DNA of 64,000 nucleotides from Herbidospora daliensis (GCF_001570585.1 NZ_BBXF01000003.1:221353-285352), one strand, 5' to 3'. Shown: positions 41,726-61,900, counted from the stretch's first letter. The notes: generated by a model not told the origin, from the sequence alone. Numbers and translations: made by a program.

Positions 41726-42924
41726 GCTGGGAAGGCCACCGCGACGGGCAGCTGACCGTCGGCGGCGTTCCCGCCGGAACGCTCGCCGCCCGCGTCGGGA
41801 GCACGCCGTTCTTCGCCTACGACCGCGACCTCGTCACCCGCCGGGTCGCCCTCCTGCGCACGGTCTTGCCCGCCGAGGTCGAGCTGAACTACGCCGTCAA
41901 GGCCAACCCGATGCCCGCCCTGCTCCAGCACCTGAGCGGCCTGGTCGACGGCTTCGACGTGGCCTCGGCCGGGGAGCTGAAGCACGCGCTCGACACGCCG
42001 GTGCCCCCCGCGCGGATCGGTTTCGCCGGGCCGGGCAAGACCGTCGGCGAGCTGACCCAGGCGGTCGCGGCCGGCGTGACGGTGGAGCTGGAGTCGGAGA
42101 CCGAACTGGCCCGGGTGCGCGCGATCGGCGCGGAACTTGGGATTCCCGCCCGGATCGCGATCCGGGTCAATCCCGACTTCACCGTGCGGGGCTCCGGCAT
42201 GCGCCTGGGCGGCGGGCCGCAGCAGTTCGGCATCGACGCCGAACGGGTGCCGCAGGTGCTCGCCCGGCTGGGCGACGACGTCGACTTCCAGGGGTTCCAC
42301 GTCTTCGCGGGCTCCCAGAACCTGCGCGCCGACCACATCTGCGAGGCGCAGCGGCACACCGTCGACCTGGTCCTCGGGCTCGCCGAGGTGTCGCCGCCCA
42401 TCCGCTACCTCAACCTCGGCGGCGGGTTCGGCATCCCCTACTCGCGCCGCGACCAGCCCCTCGACCTGGCGCCGATCGGCGACAACCTGGCCCGGCTGCT
42501 GCGCGAGCGCGTCACGCCGCGGTTGCCGGAGGCCCGCGTCGTCGTCGAACTCGGGCGCTACCTGGTCGGCGAGGCCGGCGTGTACGTCACCCGGGTCGTG
42601 GACCGCAAGGAGTCGCGGGGCACGACCTTCGTGGTCGTCGACGGCGGCATGCACCACCAACTGGCGGCCTCGGGGAACCTCGGGCAGGTGATCCGGCGCA
42701 ACTATCCGATGGCCGTCGCCGACGGCGTCGGGCGGCCCGTCGACCCCCCGGTCACCGTGGTCGGCCGCCTGTGCACCCCGCTCGACCTGCTCGGCGACCG
42801 GGTGGAACTCCCGCGCGTCGACGTCGGCGACCTGGTCGTCGTCTTCCAGGCCGGCGCCTACGGCCTGACCGCGAGCCCCACGGGCTTCCTCAGCCACCCG
42901 GCGCCGGTCGAGATCCTCGTCTGA
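41722..42924 (+). CDS. PLP-dependent fold-type III amino acid decarboxylase
   Basis: The 400-residue enzyme has the PLP Lys in 'NYAVKANPMPALL', the phosphate-binding 'LNLGGGFGIPY', and the 'GRLCTPLDLLG' and 'AGAYGL' segments with the Cys and Tyr completed from a second subunit, as in diaminopimelate and ornithine decarboxylases. It belongs to the subgroup found beside an ACP and an AMP ligase, where decarboxylation takes place on the ACP-bound amino acid (FlvO gives beta-alanyl-ACP from aspartyl-ACP). The product here would be an amine-bearing acyl-ACP. The start overlaps the ligase stop. Confidence 0.88.
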   Translation: MSWEGHRDGQLTVGGVPAGTLAARVGSTPFFAYDRDLVTRRVALLRTVLPAEVELNYAVKANPMPALLQHLSGLVDGFDVASAGELKHALDTPVPPARIGFAGPGKTVGELTQAVAAGVTVELESETELARVRAIGAELGIPARIAIRVNPDFTVRGSGMRLGGGPQQFGIDAERVPQVLARLGDDVDFQGFHVFAGSQNLRADHICEAQRHTVDLVLGLAEVSPPIRYLNLGGGFGIPYSRRDQPLDLAPIGDNLARLLRERVTPRLPEARVVVELGRYLVGEAGVYVTRVVDRKESRGTTFVVVDGGMHHQLAASGNLGQVIRRNYPMAVADGVGRPVDPPVTVVGRLCTPLDLLGDRVELPRVDVGDLVVVFQAGAYGLTASPTGFLSHPAPVEILV

Positions 42925-42926
42925 GA

Positions 42927-42948
42927 AAGGGGCGCCGGGGCGCCCCTT
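42927..42948. terminator. Bidirectional hairpin terminator
   Basis: AAGGGGCGC and GCGCCCCTT form a 9-bp stem with a 4-base loop between the convergent decarboxylase and second condensation genes, three bases after the decarboxylase stop. Confidence 0.8.
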
Positions 42949-42951
42949 CCG

Positions 42952-44319
42952 CTACGGCAGCGGCACGGTCGCGGGGAACAACGACGGCGCCAGGGCCGCC
43001 TGGTCGACGTCCCACAGATCCTTGAGGCTGGTCTCCGGGGCCGTCGCCGCCATCTGGACGCCGAGCGCGATCGTGCGCATCATCCCGGCCATGCTCTCGG
43101 CCGAGATGATGGTCGGGTCGGCGAGCATGAAGACACTGGTCCGGCCGTTGGCGACCGTCACCCTGACCCGGAACGGCTGGCCGTACTGCTGCGCCAGCGG
43201 CGTCCACGACAACTCGGCCGGAACGTCGCTGGTGGCGTCGGACGGCCGGCGGTCGAGCTGCACGTAGTTGAACCAGCAGCGGAACAGCTGGTTCACCCAG
43301 CAGTCGTGCGTCAGCTCGACGCCGCGCTCCGCGGCGACCTCCGCGGCGAGCGCGGCGATCCGGTCGAAATCGTAGGAGGAGTAGCGGTACGCCTTCGCCC
43401 CGGCCCAGTGGAGGCGCTTGACGTGCTCGCCCAGCGGCGATCCCGGGTCGACGGTCGTGACGACCGGGATGAGCTGGTTCATCGTGCCGATCACATGGTG
43501 GTGCTCCGGCGAGAACCGGTTGGAGGCCATCAGGCTCATCGTCACCCTGTCGGTGTCGGTGTGCCGGGCCAGCCCGGCCGCGACCAGCGCCATCACCAGC
43601 GCGGGCGCGGTGACGCCGAGCCGCTTGGCGGCCAGCGCGGCCAGCCCGCCGAGGCGGTGGGAGTGCAGGGTGGCCTCGATCCGGTCGCGCTTGACCTTGG
43701 CCGGCAGCGTCGGCAGCGGGTCGGCCAGGACGTCGCCGAGGGCGCGCCGCCAGTAGCGTTCCGACGCCTCCTGCCGGTCGCGCCACCGCTCGCCGCGCTG
43801 CTCGACCGCCAGTTCTCTCGGCGTGGGCCCGAGTTCGGCCACCGCCCCCGGGTCGGCGATCAGGGCGCTGAACTGGTCGGTCAGGTGGTTGATCGACCAG
43901 ACGTCCATGATCAGATGGGAGAACGACAACGCCAGGAACACGGCCGAGCCGTTGGTGGTGATCATGCGCCCGCGCCAGCACAGGCCGCCCTCCATCGCGA
44001 ACGGCTCGGCGCAGAGTTCGTCCTTGGTGTCCTCCGGGTCCTCCCAGTCGCGGACCACCCGGTCGATGCGCTCGATCGGCAGTTCGGCCGACTCGTGCAC
44101 CCGCTGCACCGGCTGCCCGTCGACGACGTGGTAGGTCGTGCGCAGCGGCTCGTGCCGGTCCATCAGCACCCGCAGCGCGTTCTCGACCCGGGCCATCGGC
44201 AATCCCCGCAGGTCGCAGACGATGGGGAGGTTCGCGTCCTGCATCCAGTCGTCGGGATAACGCTCGATCTCGCGCCAGCTGAAGAGCTGGCCGTGGCTGA
44301 GGGGGGCGTCGGCGGGCAT
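42952..44319 (-). CDS. Second free-standing condensation-domain protein
   Basis: The 455-residue condensation-fold protein has active-site motif 'SHLIMDV' (134-140). It keeps His135 and Asp139 but replaces the first His with Ser and the Gly with Val-Trp. It shares the early motif 'RHEPLRTTYH' with the first condensation protein (38253-39815), and the two catalytic motifs align at the same residue numbers, so they are probably paralogues. It lacks the carrier-like tail. It may form a second amide or ester bond, or the two may act together. It lies eight bases after a small membrane-protein gene on the same strand. Confidence 0.82.
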   Translation of the reverse strand: MPADAPLSHGQLFSWREIERYPDDWMQDANLPIVCDLRGLPMARVENALRVLMDRHEPLRTTYHVVDGQPVQRVHESAELPIERIDRVVRDWEDPEDTKDELCAEPFAMEGGLCWRGRMITTNGSAVFLALSFSHLIMDVWSINHLTDQFSALIADPGAVAELGPTPRELAVEQRGERWRDRQEASERYWRRALGDVLADPLPTLPAKVKRDRIEATLHSHRLGGLAALAAKRLGVTAPALVMALVAAGLARHTDTDRVTMSLMASNRFSPEHHHVIGTMNQLIPVVTTVDPGSPLGEHVKRLHWAGAKAYRYSSYDFDRIAALAAEVAAERGVELTHDCWVNQLFRCWFNYVQLDRRPSDATSDVPAELSWTPLAQQYGQPFRVRVTVANGRTSVFMLADPTIISAESMAGMMRTIALGVQMAATAPETSLKDLWDVDQAALAPSLFPATVPLP

Positions 44320-44327
44320 CGGTTCTC

Positions 44328-44906
44328 CTAGCGGTTCGTGACGGACTGCCGTCCGTGCCACAACACGTAGATGGCGACGGCGACGGCGATCTCGAACATG
44401 GTCCCCAGCGTGACCAGGCTCGCCACGTCGGCGTGGATCAACGGCAGCCCGCGCAGATCCTGCATCAGGCTGAACGCGATCAGTCCGGCGTGCGACCCCG
44501 CGACGGTCCAGGTGAGCCGCACCCTGACCTGCGGCGGCCGCACCCAGCCGGTGCGGCGGGCCAGCGGCCGCAGCACCGCGGCGGACACCACGGCGACCGG
44601 CAGCGCCTGCGCCGCCAGGAACGCCGTGACGTCGCCGCCGGTGGCGAGCGCGCCCGCGCCCCCGGCCAGGGTGACCACGGCGCCCCACCGCAGCGCCGAG
44701 AGCAGTTCCGGCTCGGTCCGCCGTGAGATCGCCAGGAGCACGCAGACCACCACACCGGCCGCCCAGACGGCGGCCACCAGCGGGTCGACCCCCCGGAGCA
44801 GGAACAGCACGCCGCCGGCGACCGGCCAGACCCCGGCCGAGACGGCCCAGAGCAGCGCCGGATCGAATGGCGGGCTCACGTTTCCGGACCCGGCCTCTTC
44901 TCGCAA
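44328..44906 (-). CDS. Small polytopic membrane protein, unknown function
   Basis: The 192-residue protein has about six hydrophobic spans, for example 'LLWAVSAGVWPVAGGVLFLL' and 'PLVAAVWAAGVVVCVLLAI'. No transporter or enzyme motif is recognised. TTG at 44906 is chosen because GGGAGAA lies about six bases upstream; GTG at 44879 would give a shorter form without a good ribosome site. It is probably co-transcribed with the second condensation gene and is divergent from the first PKS gene. A role in export, resistance or membrane anchoring is possible but unsupported. Confidence 0.65.
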   Translation of the reverse strand: MREEAGSGNVSPPFDPALLWAVSAGVWPVAGGVLFLLRGVDPLVAAVWAAGVVVCVLLAISRRTEPELLSALRWGAVVTLAGGAGALATGGDVTAFLAAQALPVAVVSAAVLRPLARRTGWVRPPQVRVRLTWTVAGSHAGLIAFSLMQDLRGLPLIHADVASLVTLGTMFEIAVAVAIYVLWHGRQSVTNR

Positions 44907-44959
44907 AGAGTTCTCCCAAAAGAGATGGTTATTCGATTTCGGTCGAGAATAGCGCGTCG

Positions 44960-45050
44960 TACTGGCATCAGAGCTCGCGCGTGCGGTCGTGTCAAGGCTG
45001 TTTCCCCTGGACGACGTTGGCAGCTAGCTACTGGCAACAAGGTGCCAGCA
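44960..45050. promoter_or_regulatory. Repeated (A/T)YTGGCA words in the PKS promoter region
   Basis: In the 270-base divergent gap before the first PKS gene, TACTGGCA occurs at 44960 and 45029, TTGGCAG at 45017 and the inverse TGCCAGC at 45043. The last three, with ACAAG at 45037, recur in the same order upstream of the carboxyltransferase gene at 6479-6508. The CTGGCA/TGCCAG pair (45031-45048) is an inverted repeat. The group probably marks an operator of a pathway regulator. No convincing -35/-10 pair was picked by eye. Confidence 0.5.
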
Positions 45051-45176
45051 CACGATCGTGGCCCGGCGCGGGGAGCCGCCCGTAGGGTCGCAGTAACTCC
45101 AGCGGTGACCATTTGAATAACGCTCGTGTCCGTTATTTTCCCCGGATGCATTTTAGCGGCTTGAGGTGGCGCATTC

Positions 45177-53568
<8,392 letters not shown>

Positions 53569-53579
<11 letters not shown>

Positions 53580-56500
53580 GGACAAGCTGCGCGAATATCT
53601 CAAGCGCGCGATCGTCGAGTTGGCGGAGACCCGGCAACGGCTCAGCGACAGCGACGACCGCCGGCACGAACCCATCGCGATCGTCGGCATGGCCTGCCGC
53701 TACCCGGGCGGGGTCACCAGCCCGGAGGAGTTGTGGGACCTGGTCGCCGCGGGCGGCGACGCCGTCGGCGAGATGCCCGCCGACCGAGGCTGGGACGTCG
53801 AGGGCATCTACGACCCCGACCCGGAGGCGATGGGCAAGACCTACTCCCGGCACGGCGGCTTCCTCTACGACGCCGGCGACTTCGACACCGCGTTCTTCGG
53901 GATGAGCCCGCGCACCGCGCTGGCCACCGACCCGCAGCACCGGCTCGTGCTGGAGACCTCCTGGGAGGCGTTCGAGCGGGCCGGCATCGACCCGGCCACC
54001 CTGCGCGGCAGCCTCACCGGCGTCTACGTCGGCAACATGTACAGCGACTACTCCTCGCGGTTCACCGACGGCGCGGTCCCCGAGGGCGTCGAGGGCACGC
54101 TGCTGGTGTCGAGCGCGCCGAGCGTGCTGCCGGGGCGGGTGTCCTACACCTTCGGGCTGGAGGGCCCGTCGATCTCGGTCGACACGGCCTGCTCCTCCTC
54201 GCTGGTCGCCATCCACCTCGCGGTCCAGGCGCTGCGGCGCGGCGAGTGCACGATGGCCCTGGCGGGCGGCGTCACCGTGATGGCCACCCCCGACTCCTTC
54301 GTCGAGTTCTCCCGCCAGCGCGCCCTCGCGCCCGACGGGCGGTGCAAGTCGTTCTCCGCCGACGCCGACGGCGTCGCCTGGGCCGAGGGCGCCGGCATCC
54401 TGCTGCTGGAGCGGCTCTCGGACGCCCGCCGCAACGGCCGCCGCGTGCTGGCCGTCATCCGCGGCTCGGCCGTCAACCAGGACGGCGCCAGCAACGGGCT
54501 CACCGCACCGAACGGCCCCGCCCAGGAGAAGGTCGTCGAGCAGGCGCTCGCCGACTCCCGGCTGGACGCCCGCGACATCGACGCCGTCGAGGCGCACGGC
54601 ACCGGCACCCGGCTCGGCGACCCGATCGAGGCGGGGGCGCTGCTGGCGACGTACGGGCAGGGCCGGTCGAAGGACGCCCCGCTCTGGCTGGGCTCGGTGA
54701 AGTCGAACATCGGCCACTCCCAGGCCGCCGCCGGGGTGGCCGGCATGATCAAGATGGTGCTGGCGATGCGGCACGGCGTGCTGCCCCGCACGCTGCACGC
54801 GGAGAACGCCACCCCCGAGATCACCGAGAACGTCCAGCTCCTCAACAGCGCCCGCCGCTGGTTCCGCGAGGGCCGCCCGCGCCGGGCCGGCGTCTCCTCC
54901 TTCGGCATCGGCGGCACGAACGCGCACGTCATCGTCGAAGAGGCGCCCGAGCAGCCGGAGCCGCAGGTCCAGGCCCCCGCGGTCGTCGGCGCCCCGCACG
55001 CCTGGCTGCTCAGCGCCCGCACCGCCACGTCGCTGCGCGAACAGGCCGCCCGCCTGCACCGGCTCGTCAGCGCCGACCCGACGATCACCCCCGCCGACGT
55101 CGCGCACGCCCTCGCCACCCGGCGGGCCAGGTTCGAGCACCGGGCCGTCGTCGTCGGCCACGACAGGGAGGCCCTGCTGGCCCGCCTCGGCGGGCACCTC
55201 CAGAACGAGCAGATCACCGGCACCGCGCCCGACCGCCCCCGGCTGGCGTTCCTGTTCACCGGGCAGGGCGGCCAGCGGGCCGGCATGGGCCGCGAGCTGG
55301 CCGCCGCCTCACCCGTCTTCGCCGCCGCGCTCGACGAGGTCTGCGCCGCCCTCGACCGCTACCTCGACCGGCCGCTGCTCCAGGTGATGTGGGCCGAACC
55401 CGGCACGCCCGACGCGGCGCTGCTGAACAAGACCCGCTACACCCAGCCCGCGCTGTTCGCCTACGAGGTGGCCGCCTACCGGCTGCTTGAATCGCTCGGC
55501 GTCACCCCCGACTTCGTGGCCGGCCACTCCGTCGGCGAGTTCGCCGCCGCGCACGTGTCCGGCGTCTGGTCGCTCGCCGACGCGGCCCGGCTGATCGCCG
55601 CCCGGGGGCGGCTCATGCAGGCCCTGGACGTGCCCGGCGCGATGGTCGCCATCGAGGCGAGCGTCGAGGAGGTGCGCCCCGGGCTGACCGGCCAGGTCGG
55701 CGTCGCGGCCGTCAACGGGCCCGCCTCCGTCGTCGTCTCGGGTCCCGAGGAGGCGACGCTCGCGGTGGGGGCGCGCTGGCGCGAACTCGGCCGCCGCACC
55801 CGCCGGCTGCCGGTCAGCCACGCCTTCCATTCCGCGCTGATGGAGCCGATGCTCGCCGCGTTCGAGGCCGAACTGCGCACCGTGCTGTTCACCGAGCCGC
55901 AGTTCCCGGCCGCCACCAACCTGGGCCCCGACGCGAGCTGGACGCAGCCGTCGTACTGGCTCGACCAGATCCGGCAGGCGGTCCTGTTCCAGCCGTTGAT
56001 CGCGCAGCTGGAGGCGGCGGGCGTACGCGCCTTCCTGGAGGTCGGGCCCGAGGCGGTGCTGGCCGGGATGGCGCACGACTGCGTCACCGGCCCCGGCGCG
56101 GTGATCGCCTCGCTGCACCGCCGTCAGCGCCCCGAGCCCGACGCGCTCGTCGACTGCCTCGCCCGCATGGCCGTCGCCGGGGTCCCGGTCGACTGGGCGG
56201 CGCTGTCGGGCGGCGGCGCGCACGTCGAGCTGCCCACCTACGCCTTCGACCGCGAGCGGTTCTGGCTCAGCTCGCTCCTGCGCACCGGCGACGTCACGTC
56301 GGCCGGGCTGCGCGACGCCGGCCACCCCCTGCTGGGCGCGGCCGTCGACCTCGCCGACGACGGCACCACGATCCTCACCGGACGGCTCGCCGCCTCGTCG
56401 GCGCCCTGGCTGGGCGAGCACGTGATGCTCGGCTCGGCCGTGCTGCCCGGCGCCGCGCTGGTCGACCTGGTGCTGGACGTGGGCGGCCGGATCGGCTGCG

Positions 56501-58953
56501 ACGAGATCGAAGAGATCATGTTCGAGGCCCCGCTGGTGCTGCCCTCGCGCGGCGCGGTCGACGTGCAGGTCGTGCTCCAGCACGCCGACGGCCCCCGCCC
56601 GATCCGGGTCTACTCCCGGCCCGCCGGGGAGCCCGACGCCGTCTGGACCCGGCACGTCTCCGGCCTCGTCAGCGCCGCGCCCACCCCGGTGACGGCCGCC
56701 TGGGCCGCCGAGTGGCCGCCCGCCGGCGCCGTCCCGATCCCCGTCGACGGCGGCTACGAGCGGCTGGCCGACCTCGGCTACGAGTACGGCCCCGCCTTCC
56801 AGGCCGTCCGGGCCCTCTGGCGGCACGGCGAGGACCTGCTCGCCGAGGTCGCCCTCGACGACGACCAGGACGTCGCCGGGTACGGCGTCCACCCCGCGCT
56901 CCTGGACGCGATGTTCCACCCCATGCTGCTGGCCGACCCGGCCGCCGCCGCCGAACTCCGCCTGCCGTTCGAGTTCCGCGGGGTGCGGCTGCTGGCCGCG
57001 GGGGCCCGCCGCCTGCGGGTCAGGCTCGCCTCCATCGACGCCGACGGGTGCTCCGTCGAGGCGGCCGACGGCCGGGGGCAGCCGGTGTTCGCGATGGACT
57101 CCCTCCGGGCCCGGCCGGTCCCGGCCTCGGCGCTGGCCGCCTCGACCGGCCCCGCGCCGCACGGGGTCGACTGGGTGGAGGTGAGCGGACCGGCCGGCAA
57201 CGGTTCCGGGTTCGCGTTCCTCGACCCCGAGCACCTGCCGTCGCTGGAGCCGGTGCCCGAGTTCGTGGTGACCACCCTGACCGCCGACGACGGGGACGTG
57301 CCCGCCGCCGTGCGCCGGGTGTGCGCGCAGGCGCTCGACCTCATCCAGACCTGGGTGTCCGGCGACCGCTTCGCCGGTTCGCGCCTGGTGTTCCGCACCC
57401 GCGCCGACGACCTGGCCGGCGCCGCCGTGCTGGGCCTGGTGCGGTCGGCGCAGTCGGAGCACCCCGGCAGGTTCGTCCTGCTGGAGGCCGGGCCCGACTT
57501 CACCGCCTGGGGTTCGGTGGCCGCCGCCGTGGAGGCGGGCGAGTCGCAGCTGACCGCCCGTGACGGCGTGCTGCTGGCCCCCCGGCTGGCCCGCCGGACC
57601 GCCGGGCCCTCGACCGGGATCGGCGAGGGCACGGTGCTGGTCACCGGCGGCACCGGCGGCCTCGGCAGCCTGGTCGCCCGGCGGCTGGTGGAACGGCACG
57701 GCGTGCGGGACCTGCTGCTGGTCTCCCGGCGCGGTCTGGACGCGCCCGGCGCCGGGCTGCTCGTCTCCCACCTGGGCGGTTACGGCGCCCGGGTGACGGT
57801 CGCCGCGTGCGACGTGGCCGACCCCGGCGCGCTGGCCGCCGCGCTCGCGCTCGTGCCGCCCGACCGGCCGCTCACCGCAGTCGTGCACACGGCGGGCGTG
57901 CTCGACGACGCCACCGTCGAAGGGCTCACCCCCGCCCGGCTCGACACCGTGCTCGCGCCCAAGGCCGACGCCGCCTGGCACCTGCACGAGCTCACCCGCG
58001 ACCTGCCGCTGTCGGCCTTCGTGCTCTTCTCCTCGCTGGCCGGCGTGCTCGGCAACCCCGGGCAGGGCAACTACGCCGCCGCCAACGCCTTCCTGGACGC
58101 CCTCGCCGCGCACCGCCGCAAGGCGGCCCTGCCCGGCGTGTCGATCGCCTGGGGGCTCTGGGAGACCGAATCGGGCATGTCCGGCACGCTGACCGAGGCC
58201 GACACGGCCCGGCTGGCCCGCGCCGGCATCGCCCCGCTCACCGTCGAGCAGGGCCTCGACCTCCTGGACGCCGCGCTCGGCAGCCCCGAACCGCTCGTCG
58301 TGGCGGCCAGATGGGACACCGCCGGCCTGCGGGCCAGGGCCGAGGCGGGCGACCTGCCCCCGATGGCGCACGGCCTGGTCCGCCTCCCGCGCCGGGTCGC
58401 CGCCGGAGGGCCGGCGGCCGGACCGAGCCCGTCGGGCGGGCTCGGGGAGCGGCTGGCCGGGTTGTCCCAGCCCGACGCGCTGCGCCTGCTCACCGACACC
58501 GTCCGGGCCCACGTCGCGGCGGTGCTGTCGCACGGCAACGCCAGCAACGTCGGCGTCGACCGGGCCTTCAGCGAACTCGGCTTCGACTCGCTCACCGCGG
58601 TCGAGCTCCGCAACCGGCTCAACGCCGAGACCGGCCTGCTGCTCCCGGCCACGCTGGTCTTCGACCACCCGACCGTGAACGCGCTGACCGACTACCTGTT
58701 CAAGAGCCTCGCGCCCGCCACGCACTCGCCCGAGGAGATGCTGCGCGGCGTGCTGGAACGGGTCGAATCGATGATCACGGCCGCCGCCGGAGACGCGATC
58801 AGGAACAAGGTCGTCGCGATCCTGCAGAACGGCCTCAACCGTTTCACCGCCGCCGATCCCACGCGCGCCAACGGCGACGCGGACGACGTGGCCGGCCGGA
58901 TCGACTCGGCCTCCGACGAGGAGATCTTCGCGCTTATCGACAACGAGCGGTGA
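53569..58953 (+). CDS. Type I PKS module 2 (KS-AT-DH-KR-ACP)
   Basis: The protein has 1794 residues. An N-terminal coiled-coil docking segment (1-30, '[18 protein letters not shown]') fits the C-terminus of the preceding PKS. KS (35-455) has active Cys in 'DTACSSS'; AT (about 560-870) has GHSVGE and HAFH, the malonyl pattern; DH has '[10 protein letters not shown]' with the catalytic His near residue 951; KR near 1355 has 'TGGTGGLG' and 'VLDD' (B-type); ACP near 1670 has '[10 protein letters not shown]'; and the C-terminal docking end is '[12 protein letters not shown]'. No ER domain is present, so the product of this step should keep a double bond. The gene starts inside the previous gene. 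Confidence 0.94.
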
Positions 58954-58986
58954 CCCGTGGCCACCGGAAGTGAAAAGGCGGGATCG

Positions 58987-61900
58987 ATGAGTACTGAGGA
59001 CAGACTTCGCGACTACCTCAAGCGCGCGATCATCGAGCTGGAGGACACCCGCGAGCACCTCGCGGAACTGGAGGAACGCCGGCACGAGCCCATCGCGGTC
59101 GTCGGCATGGCCTGCCGCTACCCCGGCGGCGTGACCAGCCCCGAGGAGCTGTGGGAGCTGGTCGCCGAGGGCGTGGACGCCATCGGCGAGTTCCCCACCG
59201 ACCGCGGCTGGGCCGCCGACCTGTACGACCCCGACCCCGAGGCGGTCGGCAAGTCGTACACCCGCCACGGCGGCTTCGTGTACGACGCGGCCGACTTCGA
59301 CGCCGCGTTCTTCGGGATGAGCCCGCGCACCGCGCTGGCCACCGACCCGCAGCACCGGCTCGTGCTGGAGTCGTCCTGGGAGGCGTTCGAGCGGGCCGGC
59401 ATCGACCCGGCCACCCTGCGCGGCAGCCTGACCGGCGTCTACGTCGGCAACATGTACGAGCACTACGCCGGCCGCTTCATCGGCACGGTCCCGAACGCCG
59501 TCGAGGGCACGCTGTTCACCTCCAGCGCGTCGAGCGTGTTGTCGGGACGGGTGTCGTACACCTTCGGGCTGGAGGGCCCGTCGATCTCGGTGGACACGGC
59601 CTGCTCCTCCTCGCTGGTGGCGATCCACCTGGCGGTGCAGGCGCTGCGGCGGGGCGAGTGCGCCCTCGCGCTCGCCGGGGGCGCGACCGTGATGTCGTCG
59701 GCGGAGCCGTTCATCGAGTTCTCCCGCCAGCGGGCCATCTCGGCCGACGGCCGCTGCAAGTCGTTCAGCTCGACCGCCGACGGCGCGGCCTGGGCCGAGG
59801 GCGTCGGCATCCTGCTGCTGGAGCGCCTCTCGGACGCGCGGCGCAACAACCGCCGGATCCTCGCGGTGGTGCGCGGCTCGGCCGTCAACCAGGACGGCGC
59901 GAGCAACGGCATGACCGCCCCCAACGGCCCCGCCCAGGAGCGGGTCGTGCGGCAGGCGCTGGCCGACGCCCGGCTCGACACCCGCGACGTCGACGCCGTC
60001 GAGGCGCACGGCACCGGCACCCGGCTCGGCGACCCGATCGAGGCCCAGGCCCTGCTCGCCACCTACGGGCGCAAGCGGGCGGCCGACCGGCCGCTCTGGC
60101 TGGGCTCGGTGAAGTCGAACATCGGCCACACCCAGGCCGCCGCCGGGGTGGCCGGCGTGATCAAGATGATCAAGGCGATGGAGCACCGGACCCTGCCGGT
60201 GACCCTGCACGTGGCGGAGCCGACCCCGCACGTCGACTGGTCGTCGGGCGGGGTGCGGCTGCTCACCGAGCCGGTCCCGCTGCCCGCCGACCGGGTGGTG
60301 CGGACGGCCGTGTCGAGCTTCGGCATCAGCGGCACCAACGCCCACCTCATCCTGGAGGAGGCGCCCGCCGCCGAGACCGACGCCGCCGCAGAGACGGGCG
60401 CCCCGGCCGTCGGCCGCCTCGTCTGGGTCGTGTGCGCCAAGTCCGCCGCCTCGCTGCGCGGCCAGGCCGCCCGGCTGAGCGCGTTCGCGGGCGGCGCCGC
60501 CGAAGCCGACCTGTTCGCCGCCGGCCGGCTCCTGGCCCGGCGGACCGGCTTCGCCCACCGCGCCGTCGTCGTCGCCGAGGACCGCGCCGAACTGGTCGCC
60601 GCGCTGACCGCTCTGGCCGACGGAGTCCAGCACCCGGCGGTCGTGAGCGGAGTCGCCCCCGCCGACACCCGGCCCGTCTTCGTCTTCCCCGGCCAGGGCT
60701 CCCAGTGGGCCGGCATGGCGGTCGAGCTGCTCGACTCCAACGAGGCGTTCCGCGCGCAGATGCAGCGCTGCGAGAAGGCCCTGCGCGTGCACACGGGCTG
60801 GTCGGTCACCGGCGTGCTGCGCGCCGACGAGGGAGCCCCGCCGCTGGAGGGCACCGACGTCATCCAGCCGGTCCTGTTCGCGGTGATGGTCTCCCTGGCC
60901 TCGTTGTGGCGCTCGTTCGGCGTCGAACCCGCGGCCGTGGTCGGCCACTCCCAGGGCGAGATCGCCGCCGCCTGCGTGTCGGGCGCGCTCTCCCTGGAGG
61001 ACGCCGCGAAGATCGTCGCACTGCGCAGCCGGGCCCTGGTCAAGCTGAGCGGCACCGGCGGCATGGCCGCCGTGTCGCTGCCCGCCGCGCGGCTGCGCGA
61101 CCTGCTGGAGCCGTGGCACGACCGCATCTGGATCGCGGTGCACAGCGGCCCGGCCTCCTGCGTCGTCGCCGGCGACGTGGACGCGCTCGACGCGTTCACC
61201 GCCGCCCACGGCGGCGCGGTGCAGATCCGCCGGATCGTGGTCGACTACGCCTCCCACACCCCGCACGTCGAGGCGCTCCGCGAGGAGCTGCTGGCCACCC
61301 TCGACGGGGTCGCGCCCCGCTCGACCGACATCGGGTACAGCTCCGCGCACCGGGGCGAGTTCATCGACACCGCCGAGCTGACCACCGCCTACTGGTACGA
61401 GAGCCTCCGCAACCCGGTCCTGATCGAGTCGGCGGTCACCGCCTTCGCGGGCGAGGGCACCCCGCTGTTCGTCGAGGCCAGCCCGCACCCGGTGCTCGGC
61501 CACGACCTGCGCGAGATCTGCGAGTCGGCCGGGATCACGGCGGGCGTCGCCGCCACCCTGCGCCGGGGATCGGGCGACTGGCGCCGTTTCCTGACCGCGC
61601 TGGCCGACGCGTACGTCCTCGGCGCGGAGGTCGACTGGAGCGCGGCCGTCACCCCCGGGCCCGACCGCAACGTGGACCTGCCGACCTACGCCTTCGAACG
61701 CCGCCGCTACTGGCTGGGCGCCGCCGGGCCGGCCGGGATCGCCCCCGCCGGGATCGACGCCTCCGGCCACCCGCTGCTCACCGCCGTGGTGCCGACCGCC
61801 GACGACGGATTCCTGCTCACCGGCGAGCTGACCGCGGCGACCGCGCCCTGGCTGGCCGACCACGCCGTCGAGGGCGGCGTGCTGCTGCCCGGCGCGGCCT

